NCBI GenBank assembly: GCA_029204225.1
Contig: CM055097.1
Coordinates: forward strand, 48,506,052-48,570,051
DNA from: Diphasiastrum complanatum
Taxonomy: Eukaryota; Streptophyta; Lycopodiopsida; Lycopodiales; Lycopodiaceae
DNA length: 64,000 bases
Direction of reading: 5' to 3'
Part shown: positions 46,046 through 57,197 of the stretch, in pieces
Numbering within the stretch: position 1 is the first letter of the stretch
Layout of the letters: each line of letters opens with the position of its first letter
Notes under the pieces: model-generated
What the model saw: the letters and a program-made list of their open reading frames with translations, nothing else
What the model was told of the DNA's origin: nothing
Database searches by the model: none
Program-made: the position numbers and the translations under genes

Positions 46046-46911
46046 ATACTTTAATCAAACTTTTCCCACAAAAAAAATTGAGCATAAATTTAGATTCAAT
46101 ATAAAGGGCTTTAAAGTGCACCAATGCTCAAGGAATATAACTAGTATTATTTCTCAAACATTGGCATCATGAAAATTTGAACGATTTTTCATATAGGATA
46201 TGAACCATTTTATGAGGAATAGACCAAAAAATCGCGAACCTTTAAAAAGTTCAAGTTTTTTTTAAGATAACTCAAAAAGGGTTTCCCAAGGCGAGAGAAA
46301 AATAAAAAGACACGATAGATATTTGGTAATGAATAAACAAATGGTATGTGAAAATGCTATAGTTGTGAATGACATGGGCTGTTTAGCAATGACACCGTCC
46401 ACAGTCCGTCAGCGAATTGACGGCCCTGCTAACGGCCATGCTGGGCAGTGGGACCTGACCAAGGCCTGCCTTACATGAGGGCTCCACCACTGGTTTCAGT
46501 CGTGAGTGGGGCGGGCCCTGCGCTCCCTGGCTGGTCTCTAGTCTCGACTGTGTTCAATATTTTATAGGTCTCTCTTGAATTTTTTCTAACTCAACCCCTC
46601 CCTCCCGAGTCTCTTCTTTATTAACTTGTGAGGTCTCCCTCTTGCCCGCGTGATGCCAACAGCAGCAGCTGCTGCCTGCCTGCCCGAATGCGTTGCCAAC
46701 TTGCCTGCCACTCCCTACGTCTCTCTTTCAAAGTGAAAGGAGGGGCGGCACTAGGCAGGTTGGCGGGCCCAGTTTCTGGTAACTGTTTTCACTGATTCGG
46801 TGACCGGTCACTGCCTGCCTGCCTAGATTCCACACGGTTGGCGCACTCTGCTCCACCAGCGGCACCGCTATCGCCACCGGATATCGAGCATCGACCCCCA
46901 CCAAGGTCCCA

Positions 46912-46944
46912 CTCCTCCTCCTCCTCCTCCTCCTCCTCCTCCTC
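46912..46944. repeat. (CTC)n trinucleotide repeat
   Basis: Eleven CTC units. Confidence 0.97.
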
Positions 46945-47199
46945 GCTCAGCCGTGCCACTGCCTTGCCAAGAGGTCCCCACTTGTCGAGTGCTTCACATT
47001 CTCATCAGTGCCGTGCTACTCCAGGCTTCCTTGCCTCGCGACCTGCTGGTCGAGTCTCGACTGCGGAGGAGAGGAGTGTGTGTGTACTGGGCACCGCCCA
47101 CTCGTCAGTGTCCACTGCCGGAGCTGCCTGAGGCTCGGCCCCGCAGCTCCGAGTTGTCTTAGAATGTGGAGGAGTTGGGCGATGCGATGGTGGAATTGA

Positions 47200-47430
47200 A
47201 TTTGAGAGATTTGTTTGTTTATTATAATAGATAATTGATGAGTTTTGTTAGTGAGGTGATGATCTGGGGCTCGGCCTTCTGCGAAGCATGACATTGTCCT
47301 TGCCTCGCCTTCTCCTCTCCTCGGAAGGTCCTTCCGTCCGCCTCGCCTTTTTCCAATACCCATGCTTCGAATCGAGATCCGTGAAGTGACGTTCTAACCA
47401 TCCGCACTATCTAGACGCGCTAGAACGCTA
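47200..47430 (-). mobile_element. Possible tRNA-derived SINE
   Basis: On the minus strand TAGTGCGGATGG (47409-47398) resembles Pol III box A and GATTCGAAGC (47373-47364) box B, with a 24-nt gap, shorter than in a true tRNA. No clear poly-A/T tail or target duplication was found. Confidence 0.3.
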
Positions 47431-47760
47431 CCCTCCAGCGATCTGTGATGCGCCCGTTCAGAGGATTCGCCCACACTCCGGAGTCCCGGCATTCGACAGG
47501 GCCAGCTGCCACAAGGAAGTGGGCGAGGGGTCCTACATATTTTCTCGTAGCAAGATGCAAAAACAGAACGAGCAAGGCATCAAATTTCTAGAGTTGTGAG
47601 TCGGATCTTGCGGTATACGAGGACACTGTGTGCATGTACTGCAAGATACAGCATACGGGATCGATTCCGCCTACTCCTCTGACCTGGCAATTCAACATCC
47701 AGTGTGTCGACCCCTCAATTCACCGGTATCCAGCCCTCCGCATCCTTCCGTAACCAATGG

Positions 47761-49255
47761 TGTAGAATTCCGTGGACAGCGCATATAGAAATTTATATTA
47801 TATTCATTTCTTAATCCGCTGTGATGAAATATGCTATCTAGATTGTACTCAATCAAGCTAGGGTGCAATCAAATTCACAATCATAGCACGCACTACACTT
47901 GCATCAAGTCGGCATTGATCCAATAAAATCTTTTAAAAAAGGACTTTATAGTTTCTTAAGCAGTCTTGCCGAACACAATCGAGAAGCTACTAAGAGGCGT
48001 TTCTTAGCATTTTCTTCTAAAAATGTATCCTTCCTGATGCCAACCGAGGTCCACATCCAAACAATGCACTATCCTATTCCTTCAAAAAAAAATCGAAAAA
48101 TAAATTGCCCCAGACCTTCACACAGTATGGTCTAGCACAATTTGATTAAGTAAGAATGGAGATTAATCAAACTTCAAACTGTATATCAGAATTTGGCAAG
48201 CTTATACTTGACTTGTATCAACCTCTGCATTCATTCTAAGGAATATAAATATTACATCACCACTATATTTTACGCAAGCCATGGCAGTAGGGTGCAGAAA
48301 TTTATTAATATATGTGGCTCTCAAAGTTCAACAGCTAATTGACGAATGGACTAATTTACAGATGACAAGCGGTTGAATGTTTTTAGGCAAAATATTGGCA
48401 AACTCTCCACTTAATGAAATAAAGTACAGAAATCTAGTGGGATCGATTTCTCATGCATCTACAGAATTGAGCTCAGCTAGACCAATAACTGGCTACTGAA
48501 CTCAACAATTGAAACATCCAAGAAATTTATGATCCGACTCTCCGAAAAGTTATGCATAATTCATGTTGAATCTGCACAATTGTGTCGATCAGCAGTTAAC
48601 ACATTCTATGAAGAAAAATTGGCCATTTTCAAGCTAGCAAGTCGCTCAGATGAGTTTCTGTGTAACAACCGTATTAACAAAGATATTCACGGTTGATATA
48701 CCTTGCAAAACTTTCAATAGATCATTTTTACCAACAAAAAATGTAAGATATTATGCAACATGTCATATTTGTCTGGATTTATAATTCAGACCAGTAACTA
48801 TTCACAAACTGTCTTGAATATGCAGCTCTACTCGGGGAAGAAGTTTCAAGAGAGGATGCTATCCTCATTGCCTTGTCAACCCATTAAAAGAAGTCCTGAA
48901 AAAAGAGTATGGAGAAAGAGAGATAGAGTATCTATGAATTCAAAGAAACCCTTCAGGTGGTAAAAATCAGAAGTTGTCTCTAAGTATGGTTTGATGCCAT
49001 AGTTCAACCAGGCGTCTTATTATGTCCTCTTTGATGATCAATCGTACAGCTTAGAAGGGCCTTGAGGGGACATTTGTTGAAATATGCGCTCAAGTTTTTA
49101 GTGGCAGACGAATCCCAAGAAACCATAGATTGTCCAGAAAGCAACAAATAGCGTCTATTAATTGCTCTGGATCTTGTTCGCTACCAACTTCGCAAGAATG
49201 GTCAACAACAGTGTTATGCATTCCGTTTGTACACCAGCAGACTAGGTATATCCAT
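47761..49255. other. Region downstream of the Dof gene
   Basis: AT-rich, no recognised gene. The part nearest 49255 will include the Dof 3' UTR; I could not fix a polyadenylation site. Confidence 0.4.
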
Positions 49256-50314
49256 CTACGCCAACTGATGGTCTTCATACATGTCATCCTGTGGCCAACC
49301 GCCATTGCTCCAGTAAGCTCCATCTCCTGTGCCATCAAAGAAACCCTCGGGATGGGATTGCCACTCAGAAGGCAAACGATCCGCACCCTGATTGTCTACC
49401 TGCACATTGGGAACCGGCATTTCTTCAAGAGCTGATTTCCTGAAATTCCTTATGCTCTCGGCCCGCATTTCTTCCATTGTTTGCGTAGCTGACCTTCCGT
49501 TATATCCGTGCCCTCCCTCCATCATGGATACCAGCCTCGGGTGAGGTAATCGCCATTGAATATCCCCACTGCTGGCAGCCATTCCAAAAGAATCCATACA
49601 AAGGTTGTAGGTTCCAAGGGAATCACCAAGCGCAGGTGGTGTCTGACCGATCAAATTCAACTGCGGATCAAAGATAGAACTCAAATCTGCACTCTGCAGG
49701 CTTCCTGCTTCCTGCTTCACGTGATGCCCTGCAACGTTGAGCCCCAGAATGCTAGATTCAAACGGTTGCAAGCTGAGCGTTGCATCTGAAGAAGCGTGAC
49801 CTGCCCAGTTGATCGAAACAGGAACGCTCCCTCCAGGAAATGTTCTCGCTCCTTGATCAAGTCTCTCAAAAGTAAGGCCAACACCCTCCCCATCACTGCC
49901 CTGCACAAACAAACCCTGGCTGGACGATCCCACAGAGAATTCCTGCTGTAATGATGTGCTGCTGCTAGGCCCCTCACTTCGTATGTTGGGAAACAGTGCC
50001 TCCTCTGCTGGTGCAGGAGAAGTAGCTTGATCCGCAGATCGTTGCTTGGCTCTTTTGTTCTTCCGGCATCCCCCACCAACAGGGACATTCCTAAGAGCTC
50101 CTCCTCTTGTCCAATACCGCTTGCAATTTTTGCAGAAATGCCTAGGCTGAGCGAGGCTGTAGTTATTGTAGTAGCAAAATTTGGTGTTGGACGACTCGCA
50201 GCGGGGGCATTTTAAGACCTCTTCGCTAGGATTTGGCTTGTTGCTGCGCCGATCCTGCAGCTGCCTTCCGCATGAGAGCATCTGGTTGGAAGGATTTATT
50301 AGTTGTTCCTGCAT
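49256..50314 (-). CDS. Dof zinc-finger transcription factor
   Basis: Encodes 352 residues from ATG 50314, a plant-specific nuclear DNA-binding regulator. Residues 34-88 form the Dof domain: [20 protein letters not shown], then [20 protein letters not shown] and [15 protein letters not shown]. The single C2C2 finger is CX2C-X21-CX2C (Cys 36, 39, 61, 64), all present. Dof fingers bind AAAG cores. The basic KNKRAK tail could act in nuclear import. The Ser/Gly-rich remainder ends in a Trp/acidic motif ([17 protein letters not shown]), typical of Dof activation tails. The frame stays open upstream to about 50433, but no ATG precedes 50314, so longer versions would need a TTG start. No internal stop or frameshift occurs. 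It is the only intact protein-coding gene seen here; which Dof subfamily it belongs to is not settled. Confidence 0.95.
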   Translation of the reverse strand: MQEQLINPSNQMLSCGRQLQDRRSNKPNPSEEVLKCPRCESSNTKFCYYNNYSLAQPRHFCKNCKRYWTRGGALRNVPVGGGCRKNKRAKQRSADQATSPAPAEEALFPNIRSEGPSSSTSLQQEFSVGSSSQGLFVQGSDGEGVGLTFERLDQGARTFPGGSVPVSINWAGHASSDATLSLQPFESSILGLNVAGHHVKQEAGSLQSADLSSIFDPQLNLIGQTPPALGDSLGTYNLCMDSFGMAASSGDIQWRLPHPRLVSMMEGGHGYNGRSATQTMEEMRAESIRNFRKSALEEMPVPNVQVDNQGADRLPSEWQSHPEGFFDGTGDGAYWSNGGWPQDDMYEDHQLA

Positions 50315-50385
50315 TGTGGCTGAGCAGAAGATCCAGAAGCATGACCTGTTCTGCTTCCAACCAGAAGATCCAGAAGTTGGCCCTG

Positions 50386-50418
50386 TTACTGAGCTGGGCA
50401 AATGCCTTCGAAATGCAT
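50386..50418 (-). promoter_or_regulatory. Possible upstream ORF in the Dof leader
   Basis: ATG at 50418 opens a 10-codon frame ending TAA at 50386, 71 nt before the Dof start and out of frame with it. If the leader is transcribed as predicted it could dampen translation. Inference only. Confidence 0.35.
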
Positions 50419-50435
50419 CTTTCTTAAGAGTTTAG

Positions 50436-51802
50436 CTGCAAAACATTGCATCGAATGCGAACAATCAGTTCCTAGAATTTCCGGTCAACTATTCTTCTAT
50501 TGAGCATGCATGTGAACAAGATAGAGGGACATTTTCAACATCTAGAACTCAATCGCATCGCAAAACCAAACAGAGCAGAATTGCTTAGAACACTTAAGAT
50601 GGAATATCCTGGTTTAATGTTTCAAACAGCAGTAAGGAGCTGGCAATGCAGTGAAGCCTAAGCATCCTAAATCTTGTAGTGTTTTGTGAATGAGAGAGAG
50701 CCACACTCCAATAGAGACCGTACACTTAGCCTCACCGAAATTTGTACTATTTGTAAGACAGACGAACTTAAATTTCAAGCTGGAACAGCCAATATATTGA
50801 AACATACAATTCAGCTGTTTGTCTATAATCTTGAACATCAAATGTTTAACAGCAATATTCTCGACAGCATGTGGTGGACATGCTAACTGCTCACTGTTAG
50901 CTCAGAAATGCTTCTCAAGAACAAAGCATTCAAACGAACAGTCCAGGTTCGCCCTGACGTTCTCTGGCTTAGGTTATTCATGCAGTGCATATGATCAAGT
51001 TTACCACAAGGTTGACAACAGCAATTATCTTAGCCTAGCTCCGGCTGCATCATGAGAAGATAAAATGGATCGAAGAAAATCAAGAAGCTATACGTCTTCG
51101 TGGATGATTTGCATCTTGGCGCAACAATGATGAATCTTAATCCCAGGAGTTATTTACAGTCATTTAAGCATACTTCAACGTACTTCACATTAGCTATTTA
51201 ACACAAACATAATCTCTACAATATAGCTCTGAACCTCAACTCTTCAACAATATTGAAGTCACGAGCAACAGCACGATAAGCTAGAACTGCTTCTCAACAT
51301 TCTTTGAATTGAACCAACGATTGAATAAAGCATGGGCTAGCATCAAAGCTTTTGCTAACAAGAAAAGCAGAAAATATTGATGAAAGAAGATAAGGGAAGC
51401 TTGCAAGAGCACAAACGGGTGAGTACGTCATAGACTTCTTAAGCCAGATTCAATTAGTCGAAGTCCAAAGCCCTAATTAGCCATGTCTCGCACATTTGCC
51501 TGAATGGCCACAAATTATCTACCATGCTTTCAAGCTCGGCCAAATCTTGCATGAACAATGTCACAAGAAATGTTCCTCGGTACAAGTGGTGTGCTAATCC
51601 ATCACGCTAAGGACATAAAACTACAAGGAGCAACTAAACTAAAAAATCTCAGGCAGCCTATCAAGATCACACCACCAGTCCCCAGTTAATCACAGTACTA
51701 ATCTCAGAAGATTAGCCCGAAATTAACAAACAAGCAGATATGCTCTCGAAAGGATAACTGAAACCCAGCCAGATAATCCACAAAGACGAAGGCTCACCTC
51801 AC
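50436..51802 (-). other. Predicted leader intron of the Dof gene
   Basis: On the minus strand AAG|GTGAGG at 51803/51802 is a good donor and TTTTGCAG|CT at 50436/50435 a good acceptor. Dof genes commonly have one intron in or near the leader. An alternative acceptor is the CAG at 50309, which would remove the ATG, and no suitable ATG frame exists in the upstream exon, so I prefer 50436. Confidence 0.45.
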
Positions 51803-51978
51803 CTTAAGCTGGTTGCTGCAAACCGCAAGCCTAGGCCTCCACTCCACTCAATTGGACGAGACCGCACATAACCGAGATCAGACACAGATCTCCCAACAGC
51901 ACAAGACAAAGAAGTCGAGTTGAGGCGGAGAATCTTCCAAGTATAGCTGAAAAATGGGGTGCCAGAGACGGTGTGCGT

Positions 51979-52026
<48 letters not shown>

Positions 52027-52130
52027 GAGCTAGCGAGAGCTTGGGAGTGCAGTGGAGAAGACGAAGCAGGAGCAGCAGCGACGAAGGCTGAAGGGAGGAA
52101 GGAAGCTGCATGCGATGCTGTTTACCAGAT
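51803..52130 (-). promoter_or_regulatory. Predicted 5' UTR exon of the Dof gene
   Basis: CT-rich sequence on the minus strand with a (CT)n/(GC)n microsatellite at 51975-52023, a common plant 5' UTR composition, followed by the donor at 51802. The transcription start was not located. Confidence 0.4.
51975..52023. repeat. (GC)n(GA)n microsatellite
   Basis: Seven to eight GC units followed by about 16 GA units. Confidence 0.97.
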
Positions 52131-52720
52131 GAAGTGACATGAGATTTGCACTAAGAAAGAGCCGGCGAATGGAGGAGAGCCCTTGGTGACGTGACTCAAA
52201 TCTCACCGTCCGATCTCATCTCATCGTGCTCGCTGCATATCCTGGTCGTCCATATGACAGGTCTTATAACCCACAGGCACAGCCTTCCGGAACTGTTACC
52301 GATAAGGTTCCGGTGTGCGAATCCGAGGGCAGACACGTCTCCACGTGTCGTGGCATCGTCGGCGCATGCTAGCGGCATCCAAAGGGCATGTGCTAGGGCG
52401 GGGCGGGCGAGAGATTCACCGTCCACCCTTCTCCGTGGTCCGTTGGTGAGAGAAATGGAATGCCGGCTCGCCTCCAACAGCGGGCCCGGCAAGCCAACGA
52501 GGTTGATGCCGACGCCGGCAGCGCATCCCGTCAGGTTGCGGTCCGGTCCGGTCCTGGCGTCCGTGCGGCAGCGGCCTGCCCCCTCGCGGGGCAGCCTCGC
52601 GCGCTGGGCTGAGTAGGTGTGATGCCTCCCATTGGCCATCCGTGGCAGGACCAGAGGATAAGTACACGCGGCACCTTCTAACTTGTCCACTAGATGCTAG
52701 TAACTAGGGTAGGCCGTGAC
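52131..52720 (-). promoter_or_regulatory. GC-rich region upstream of the Dof gene
   Basis: A sharply GC-rich segment 5' of the predicted leader. Open frames on both strands (52191-52616 plus, 52196-52690 minus) overlap each other and reflect the scarcity of stop codons in GC-rich DNA. A promoter or proximal regulatory role is inferred from position. Confidence 0.4.
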
Positions 52721-53568
52721 GGGCCAGCCTTAGAATTGCAGGCTCGCACCTTCCTTCCAATACCTACGTGACTGGTGTCGTTCTCACATACACGGCAGCT
52801 CGTCATGTTTCCTTTCAAAATGAAGAGCCACACAGCCTTCAAAGCAGACTTTCTGCTGCAATAAATCGAGGATCGAGTTTGGTACCTTTTCCATGTTGAA
52901 GGGCAATATTTGAGAATGCCCTTTGCCCTTCACGTCACGATGTAGAGTATATGTTGGCCTCTGCCTCGAAGGAAGACAGCCTCCAGGCCTTTCAAAGGGA
53001 TTTGTTGAGCTAAGCCAGCCGCCAAGGAGTTCTGGCGACTTAAAATGGGATTTGGAATTTGGAATGGGGACGTCATGGGGCTGGAGCTGTCCTCACTCCT
53101 CAAAGTAAAGGTCAGGCAAGAGGGCCATAATTGAGCTTTTCACTAGCCCCTTGGACCTTTGGGCTTGAGCCTTGGCCAATCACTTCAAAGTTAATGATTG
53201 CCAAAGATACTACTCCCACCATATGTACTACATGCACATGATGTCGGTGCTCATATATCGGAGAATAATGAACTTTTAAGTAAGGACAGCTTAAAGGTGG
53301 CATTTGTGTAATGAGCACATGCGGCTTTTTATGACCGTGTTTCAAACTCAAAGTAGAATGCGTAGAAACTAATCATGCTTTATAGAGGAGAAGAAGTAAG
53401 ATGATGTTGATCTTGTTCATCTCATGATGGTCATAGAAAAAAAAGTCAATGTGCCAATTATGCAATGGAAGTGGTCAGGCAAATGACATTTGGCGCAGTA
53501 AGAAATCCTAGCTTCGGACCTTGCTTATGACTCCTTACCTAGCAAAATATCATCTACCGGACTCCTTC
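52721..53568. other. Stretch without recognisable gene
   Basis: No domain recognised; short frames at 52923-53108 (+) and 53112-53351 (-) have no supporting features. Confidence 0.4.
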
Positions 53569-53584
53569 CATAACACCTAAGTTA

Positions 53585-53665
53585 TTCAATGGTTGACTCA
53601 GTTGGTTAGCTTGGCATCCAAAGTTTCTTTGGTCCCAAGTTCAAGCCCCCTTGGAAACCAAGATG
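53585..53665 (+). mobile_element. Short tRNA-derived retroinsertion (SINE head)
   Basis: An 81-bp insert is flanked by a perfect 16-bp direct repeat, CATAACACCTAAGTTA (53569-53584 and 53666-53681). Inside, GACTCAGTTGGTTAGC resembles Pol III box A and AAGTTCAAGCCCC resembles box B. Long target duplications are characteristic of LINE-mobilised retrosequences, so this looks like a SINE or a truncated tRNA-like transcript inserted by a LINE. The outer ends do not pair into an acceptor stem. Confidence 0.75.
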
Positions 53666-53949
53666 CATAACACCTAAGTTACAGTAATTTAGGGAGAACA
53701 TTAAGGTTTAAGACTAGGGTGAGAAAGGTCATGCACTCTAGAGTCAAGAGTTGGGAAAATCAAAGGCAACATTTTTTGTCATAACCGTCTTTAATCTAAA
53801 ATTCATCATTATTCTTTGAAATTTGTTTGTCTTTATCTTGTGAAAATTTCCATTTGTTATCCAAGGTTCTCATTGGACTAATGTCATCACCATGAGCATC
53901 TTGAGCAAAATATTCCATCATCAAATAAGGATTTTGTGTCTGTAACGAT

Positions 53950-54790
53950 AATGATGACTCAAGTAAATCGAACTACCCGCCAATTGCATGTATAAATAAG
54001 CATCCACTCTTTCAGATTCATCTTGTGCACTACCTTTGTATTGACATCCATGGGTGTACTTAAGGGCTTACAATCTTGCATATTGAACTGACAAAACAAA
54101 TCTCGTGCGTATTTGCTTTGTGTAAGAAAGAAGATGCCTTCCTTTTTCCATACTTCAATGCCAAGAAAATAGTGTATTAATCCTAGATCGCTCATGTCAA
54201 AAGCATTGGAAATATCTGATTTGATTTCATCTATTAGGCTCTCATTAATTCTTGTAAGAATCAAATCATTGACATATAATACAATGAACACTATATTTGA
54301 ATCTTGCTACAAAATGTAAAGATTAGGATCAACATTACTCTTTACCATTCCTTTTCACTTGAAGTTTTCATCAATGCAAGACTACCACACCCGTGGCGCT
54401 TGCTTCAATCCATAAATAGCTTTGCTTAGCTTTCAAACAAGATGTTCTCTCTCTGAATCAACAAATCCTTGAGGTGGTACTAAATACACCTCTTCATCCA
54501 ACACTCCATTAAGAAAAGCAAATTTAACATTCATTTGTTATATCTTCCAAGGATAGAAAATAGAAATAGCAATTATAGAACGTATAGTTACCATCTTAGC
54601 TACAAATGCGAAGGTTTTCTCAAAATCAATACCTTCTTGCTACTCAAATCCTCTCGCAACTTATAGCTATGCTTTATACTTGTTGAGCTGCCCATCCGCT
54701 CCATACTTGATCTTGTAAATCCATTTGCAAGAGATAGGTGTCTTACCATCAGTATTTCATGTTGGAAGAGGGAGGTGATAGTGAGTCGAT
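53950..54790 (-). pseudogene. Copia reverse transcriptase fragment
   Basis: Reading from 54790 down across breaks: a KWIYKIKYGADGQLNKYKA-like block, VKFAFLNGVLDEEVYLVPPQ, KAIYGLKQAPRVW and, from 54291, FIVLYVNDLILT (YVDD changed to YVND). Then SDLGLIHYFLGIEVWKKEGI and FNMQDCKPLSTPMDVNTK. Several stops and at least two frameshifts occur. RNase H does not follow. Confidence 0.88.
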
Positions 54791-54984
54791 TTGACAAGTC
54801 AAAGACTGTAAACGACTTATTGAGCGCAGCGGAATAAGCCTCCTTTCCTAATGCATGACTACGCCTATCAATATTGAACAAAGCTATAATGACAGAAGTC
54901 ACATTCAATCTTTTAGCAACTAACTTTGAAATCACTAAAGTGATTTTGTAGCCAAACAATGATGTATTGTATAAATCAGACAAA

Positions 54985-55654
54985 ACAATAAGAGATTTGT
55001 CAGTTACAAATAACTACAGAGAAGCATACATTTTTTAAATGACACTAAATACAATAAAAGGATAGATTGATTCAGTAAGTAGCATGTACAAATCAGATGA
55101 TGAGAGCACAAAACAATTGCAGATAAAAACCACTTACTCTAAGCTATCTATGAGTAATTGAAAACTCTGTCTGATGCACTTTCACTGATAAGCAATAATA
55201 AGTGCGAATAACAATACTAAGCTAAGATAGAAATTAAGCTTCTAATATGCTAAGATAGTATTTGAGGATCAGCTATTTATACTAAAGCAATTAATGCGTA
55301 TCCTATAGGACAACTATTTGGGCCGTAGATTGCATAGCCAGTTGGTCGTAATGCGCTAGCATCCATCCAGTTAGGACTTCCCAGAGATTTACTTGCAAGG
55401 CAGTTAGGGCAAGTCTTTAGCTTCATATCAAGTGAAACAATAACTTTCTTTCATCGACATGGCCAAAGTCTTCGACTTTCGTCGATGTGTCAGATGATGT
55501 CCGATATGTCGGAGCCGCATGTTGAGCTATTCCCGAGTATTTCTACAGACTGTGTAGAAACACGAATAAAACTGCATAATTGGATAGTAAATGTGGATGA
55601 AGATTAAAGATCGATTATTCGGTTGAGTCACTCCAAGAGTAGAATAATCCAACA
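54985..55654 (-). repeat. 3' LTR of a minus-strand copia
   Basis: On the minus strand the LTR starts TGTTGGATTATTC at 55654, right after a purine tract (AAGGAGAAG, complement 55655-55663). It contains a TATA-like TATAAATA (complement 55274-55281) and resembles the 43.4-44.0 kb LTR. The far end is not fixed. Confidence 0.7.
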
Positions 55655-57180
55655 CTTCTCCTTAATCTGAATCCATGAATGCTTTGACCTTCAAATTGAG
55701 TTCTGCACAAAACTTTATGTGTGCATCCAAGCTTAATGCAGTGAAAATATCCGTTGTCATATCTTGCGTTCGACAGTACTGCAAGTTTACCTCTTTGTCG
55801 AGAACTTTTCTTTTGACATAATGATACTTATTTCAATGTGCTTTCTCCTATAATGAAATATAGGATTGGCTGATAAAGCAATAGCACTTTGATTATCAAT
55901 AGAATTGTCGGAGCATATTGTTTCAGACTAACATCTGAAAGTAAGTTCCCCGCCATACTGCTCCCTTTGTAGCTTGAGAGGCTGCGATATACTCTGATTC
56001 AGTAGAAGATAGAGCAATCAAAGTTTGCTTGCGAGTGTTCCATGAAATAGGACTATTGTTGAGGAAGAATGTAAATCCAGAAGAGAATTTACGAGTGTCT
56101 AAATCTCCTGCCCAACTTGCATCTGAATAACCACTGAGAATATTGAGTTTTTCATTGTCGACTGCTCCATAACAAATGCAAAATTCCATAGTAGCTCGAA
56201 GATATCTCAAAACTATGATAAGAGCCTTCCAATGTGTAATACCAGGATTAGTCATGAATTGACTTAAGGAACTGACAACAAAAGCTATGTCTGGTCTAGT
56301 ACAGATCATCGACGCGTACATAAGAGATCCTATTATTGAATGATAAGGATACTCACACATCCCCTCCTTCTCTTCAATTGTTCGAGGACATTGGTCCTTC
56401 GACATTTTGAATCTTGGATCCATCGATGAGAGAACTAATTTGCAATTTATTAGATTATATCTGATTAAGACATTGTGAATGTATCTTTGATGAGTAATAT
56501 AAGTCAACTTTTGTTTTCTGTCTCTTTGGATTTGTATACCTAGATAGTAATGAGCTTCGCCCAGATTGGTCATGTTGAATTTGGAAGATAGCATTGTCTT
56601 AGCTTCTTTTATTAGATCAATACTATTTCTAAAAGCAATGTGTCACCCACATACAAAGTGGTAATAATAAAAGAATGATGCACTGACTTGAAGTAGACAT
56701 TAGAATATGAACTACTTGGTTTATAGCTGTGATCGATGAGAAAAGTGTTGATCCTTTGAAACCATGCCCGAACAGATTGCTTCAATCCATAAAGTGTTTT
56801 ATGGAGTTTACATACATGATTTTGTTTACCTTTGATGTTATAACCTTTGGGTTGCATCATGTAAATATCTTCTTCGATAACTCCATTAAGGTATGTTGCA
56901 TGTACATCCATTTGATGTATTTCCAAATCTGCAGCAGTAGCAAATGACAATAGAAGTCTGATTGAAGAATGTTTAACTACTGGACTGAAAGTTTCAATGT
57001 AGTCGACATTGTGTACCTGAGAAAATCCTTTGGCGACAAGTCGAGTCTATCTTCGATCGATACTTCCATCTGTCTTGTACTTGATTTTGAATAAGGTAAT
57101 TTGACAATTGTCCATTATCCATAGTTTCTTTACAGAGATCAGAATCGGGCTGACTTAGTGCCTCTTCGACAATAGTTGGC
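55655..57180 (-). pseudogene. Copia RT and RNase H
   Basis: RT landmarks are LEIHQMDVHATYLNGVIEED, HKTLYGLKQSVRAWFQRI and TTLYVGDTLLL, in which the catalytic YVDD has become YVGD. After a frameshift near 56600 come NMTNLGEAHYYLGIQIQRD, YPYHSIIGSLMYASMICTRP and the RNase H blocks YSDASWAGDLDTRKFSSGFT and LSSTESEYIAASQATKGAVW. The end (VNLQYCRTQDMTTDIFT) continues to about 55665, next to the purine tract. Upstream of about 57180 homology stops at unrelated LTR-like sequence. Confidence 0.92.
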
Positions 57181-57197
57181 TCTTGAACAAGGTAAGT

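Larger units (their letters stand above)
46380..47760. other. GC-rich island without an assigned gene
   Basis: Composition changes sharply from the AT-rich surroundings: CpG-containing, C-rich sequence with short CTGCCTGC repeats and a (CTC)n tract. It looks like a plant promoter or first-exon region. The frame 46838-47131 (+, 97 codons) has a Ser run from the CTC repeat and no known domain. It lies 1.5 kb beyond the 3' end of the Dof gene, so it does not serve as its promoter. Confidence 0.4.

Noticed and set aside
46838-47131. 97-codon frame with a poly-Ser run
   Set aside because: The Ser run comes from the CTC repeat and the rest has no recognisable domain; kept only as part of the GC-rich island.
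50315-50401. Dof protein starting 29 codons further upstream
   Set aside because: The upstream start would be TTG, not ATG, and the extra residues come from a short duplicated sequence with no Dof similarity. A TAA closes the frame just upstream.
49130-50435. Plus-strand and alternate minus-strand open frames over the Dof gene
   Set aside because: They are shadows of the Dof coding sequence; only the 49256-50314 minus-strand frame has a conserved domain.
51878-52111. 77-codon frame rich in Leu/Ser upstream of the Dof gene
   Set aside because: It overlaps the CT microsatellite and predicted 5' UTR and has no domain; likely untranslated leader.
52191-52690. Overlapping 141- and 164-codon frames on opposite strands
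   Set aside because: GC-rich DNA lacks stop codons by chance. The two frames overlap antisense and neither shows a motif.
53585-53665. Functional tRNA gene
   Set aside because: Box A and B are present, but the ends do not pair into an acceptor stem, no anticodon loop can be placed, and the 16-bp target duplication marks a retroinsertion.
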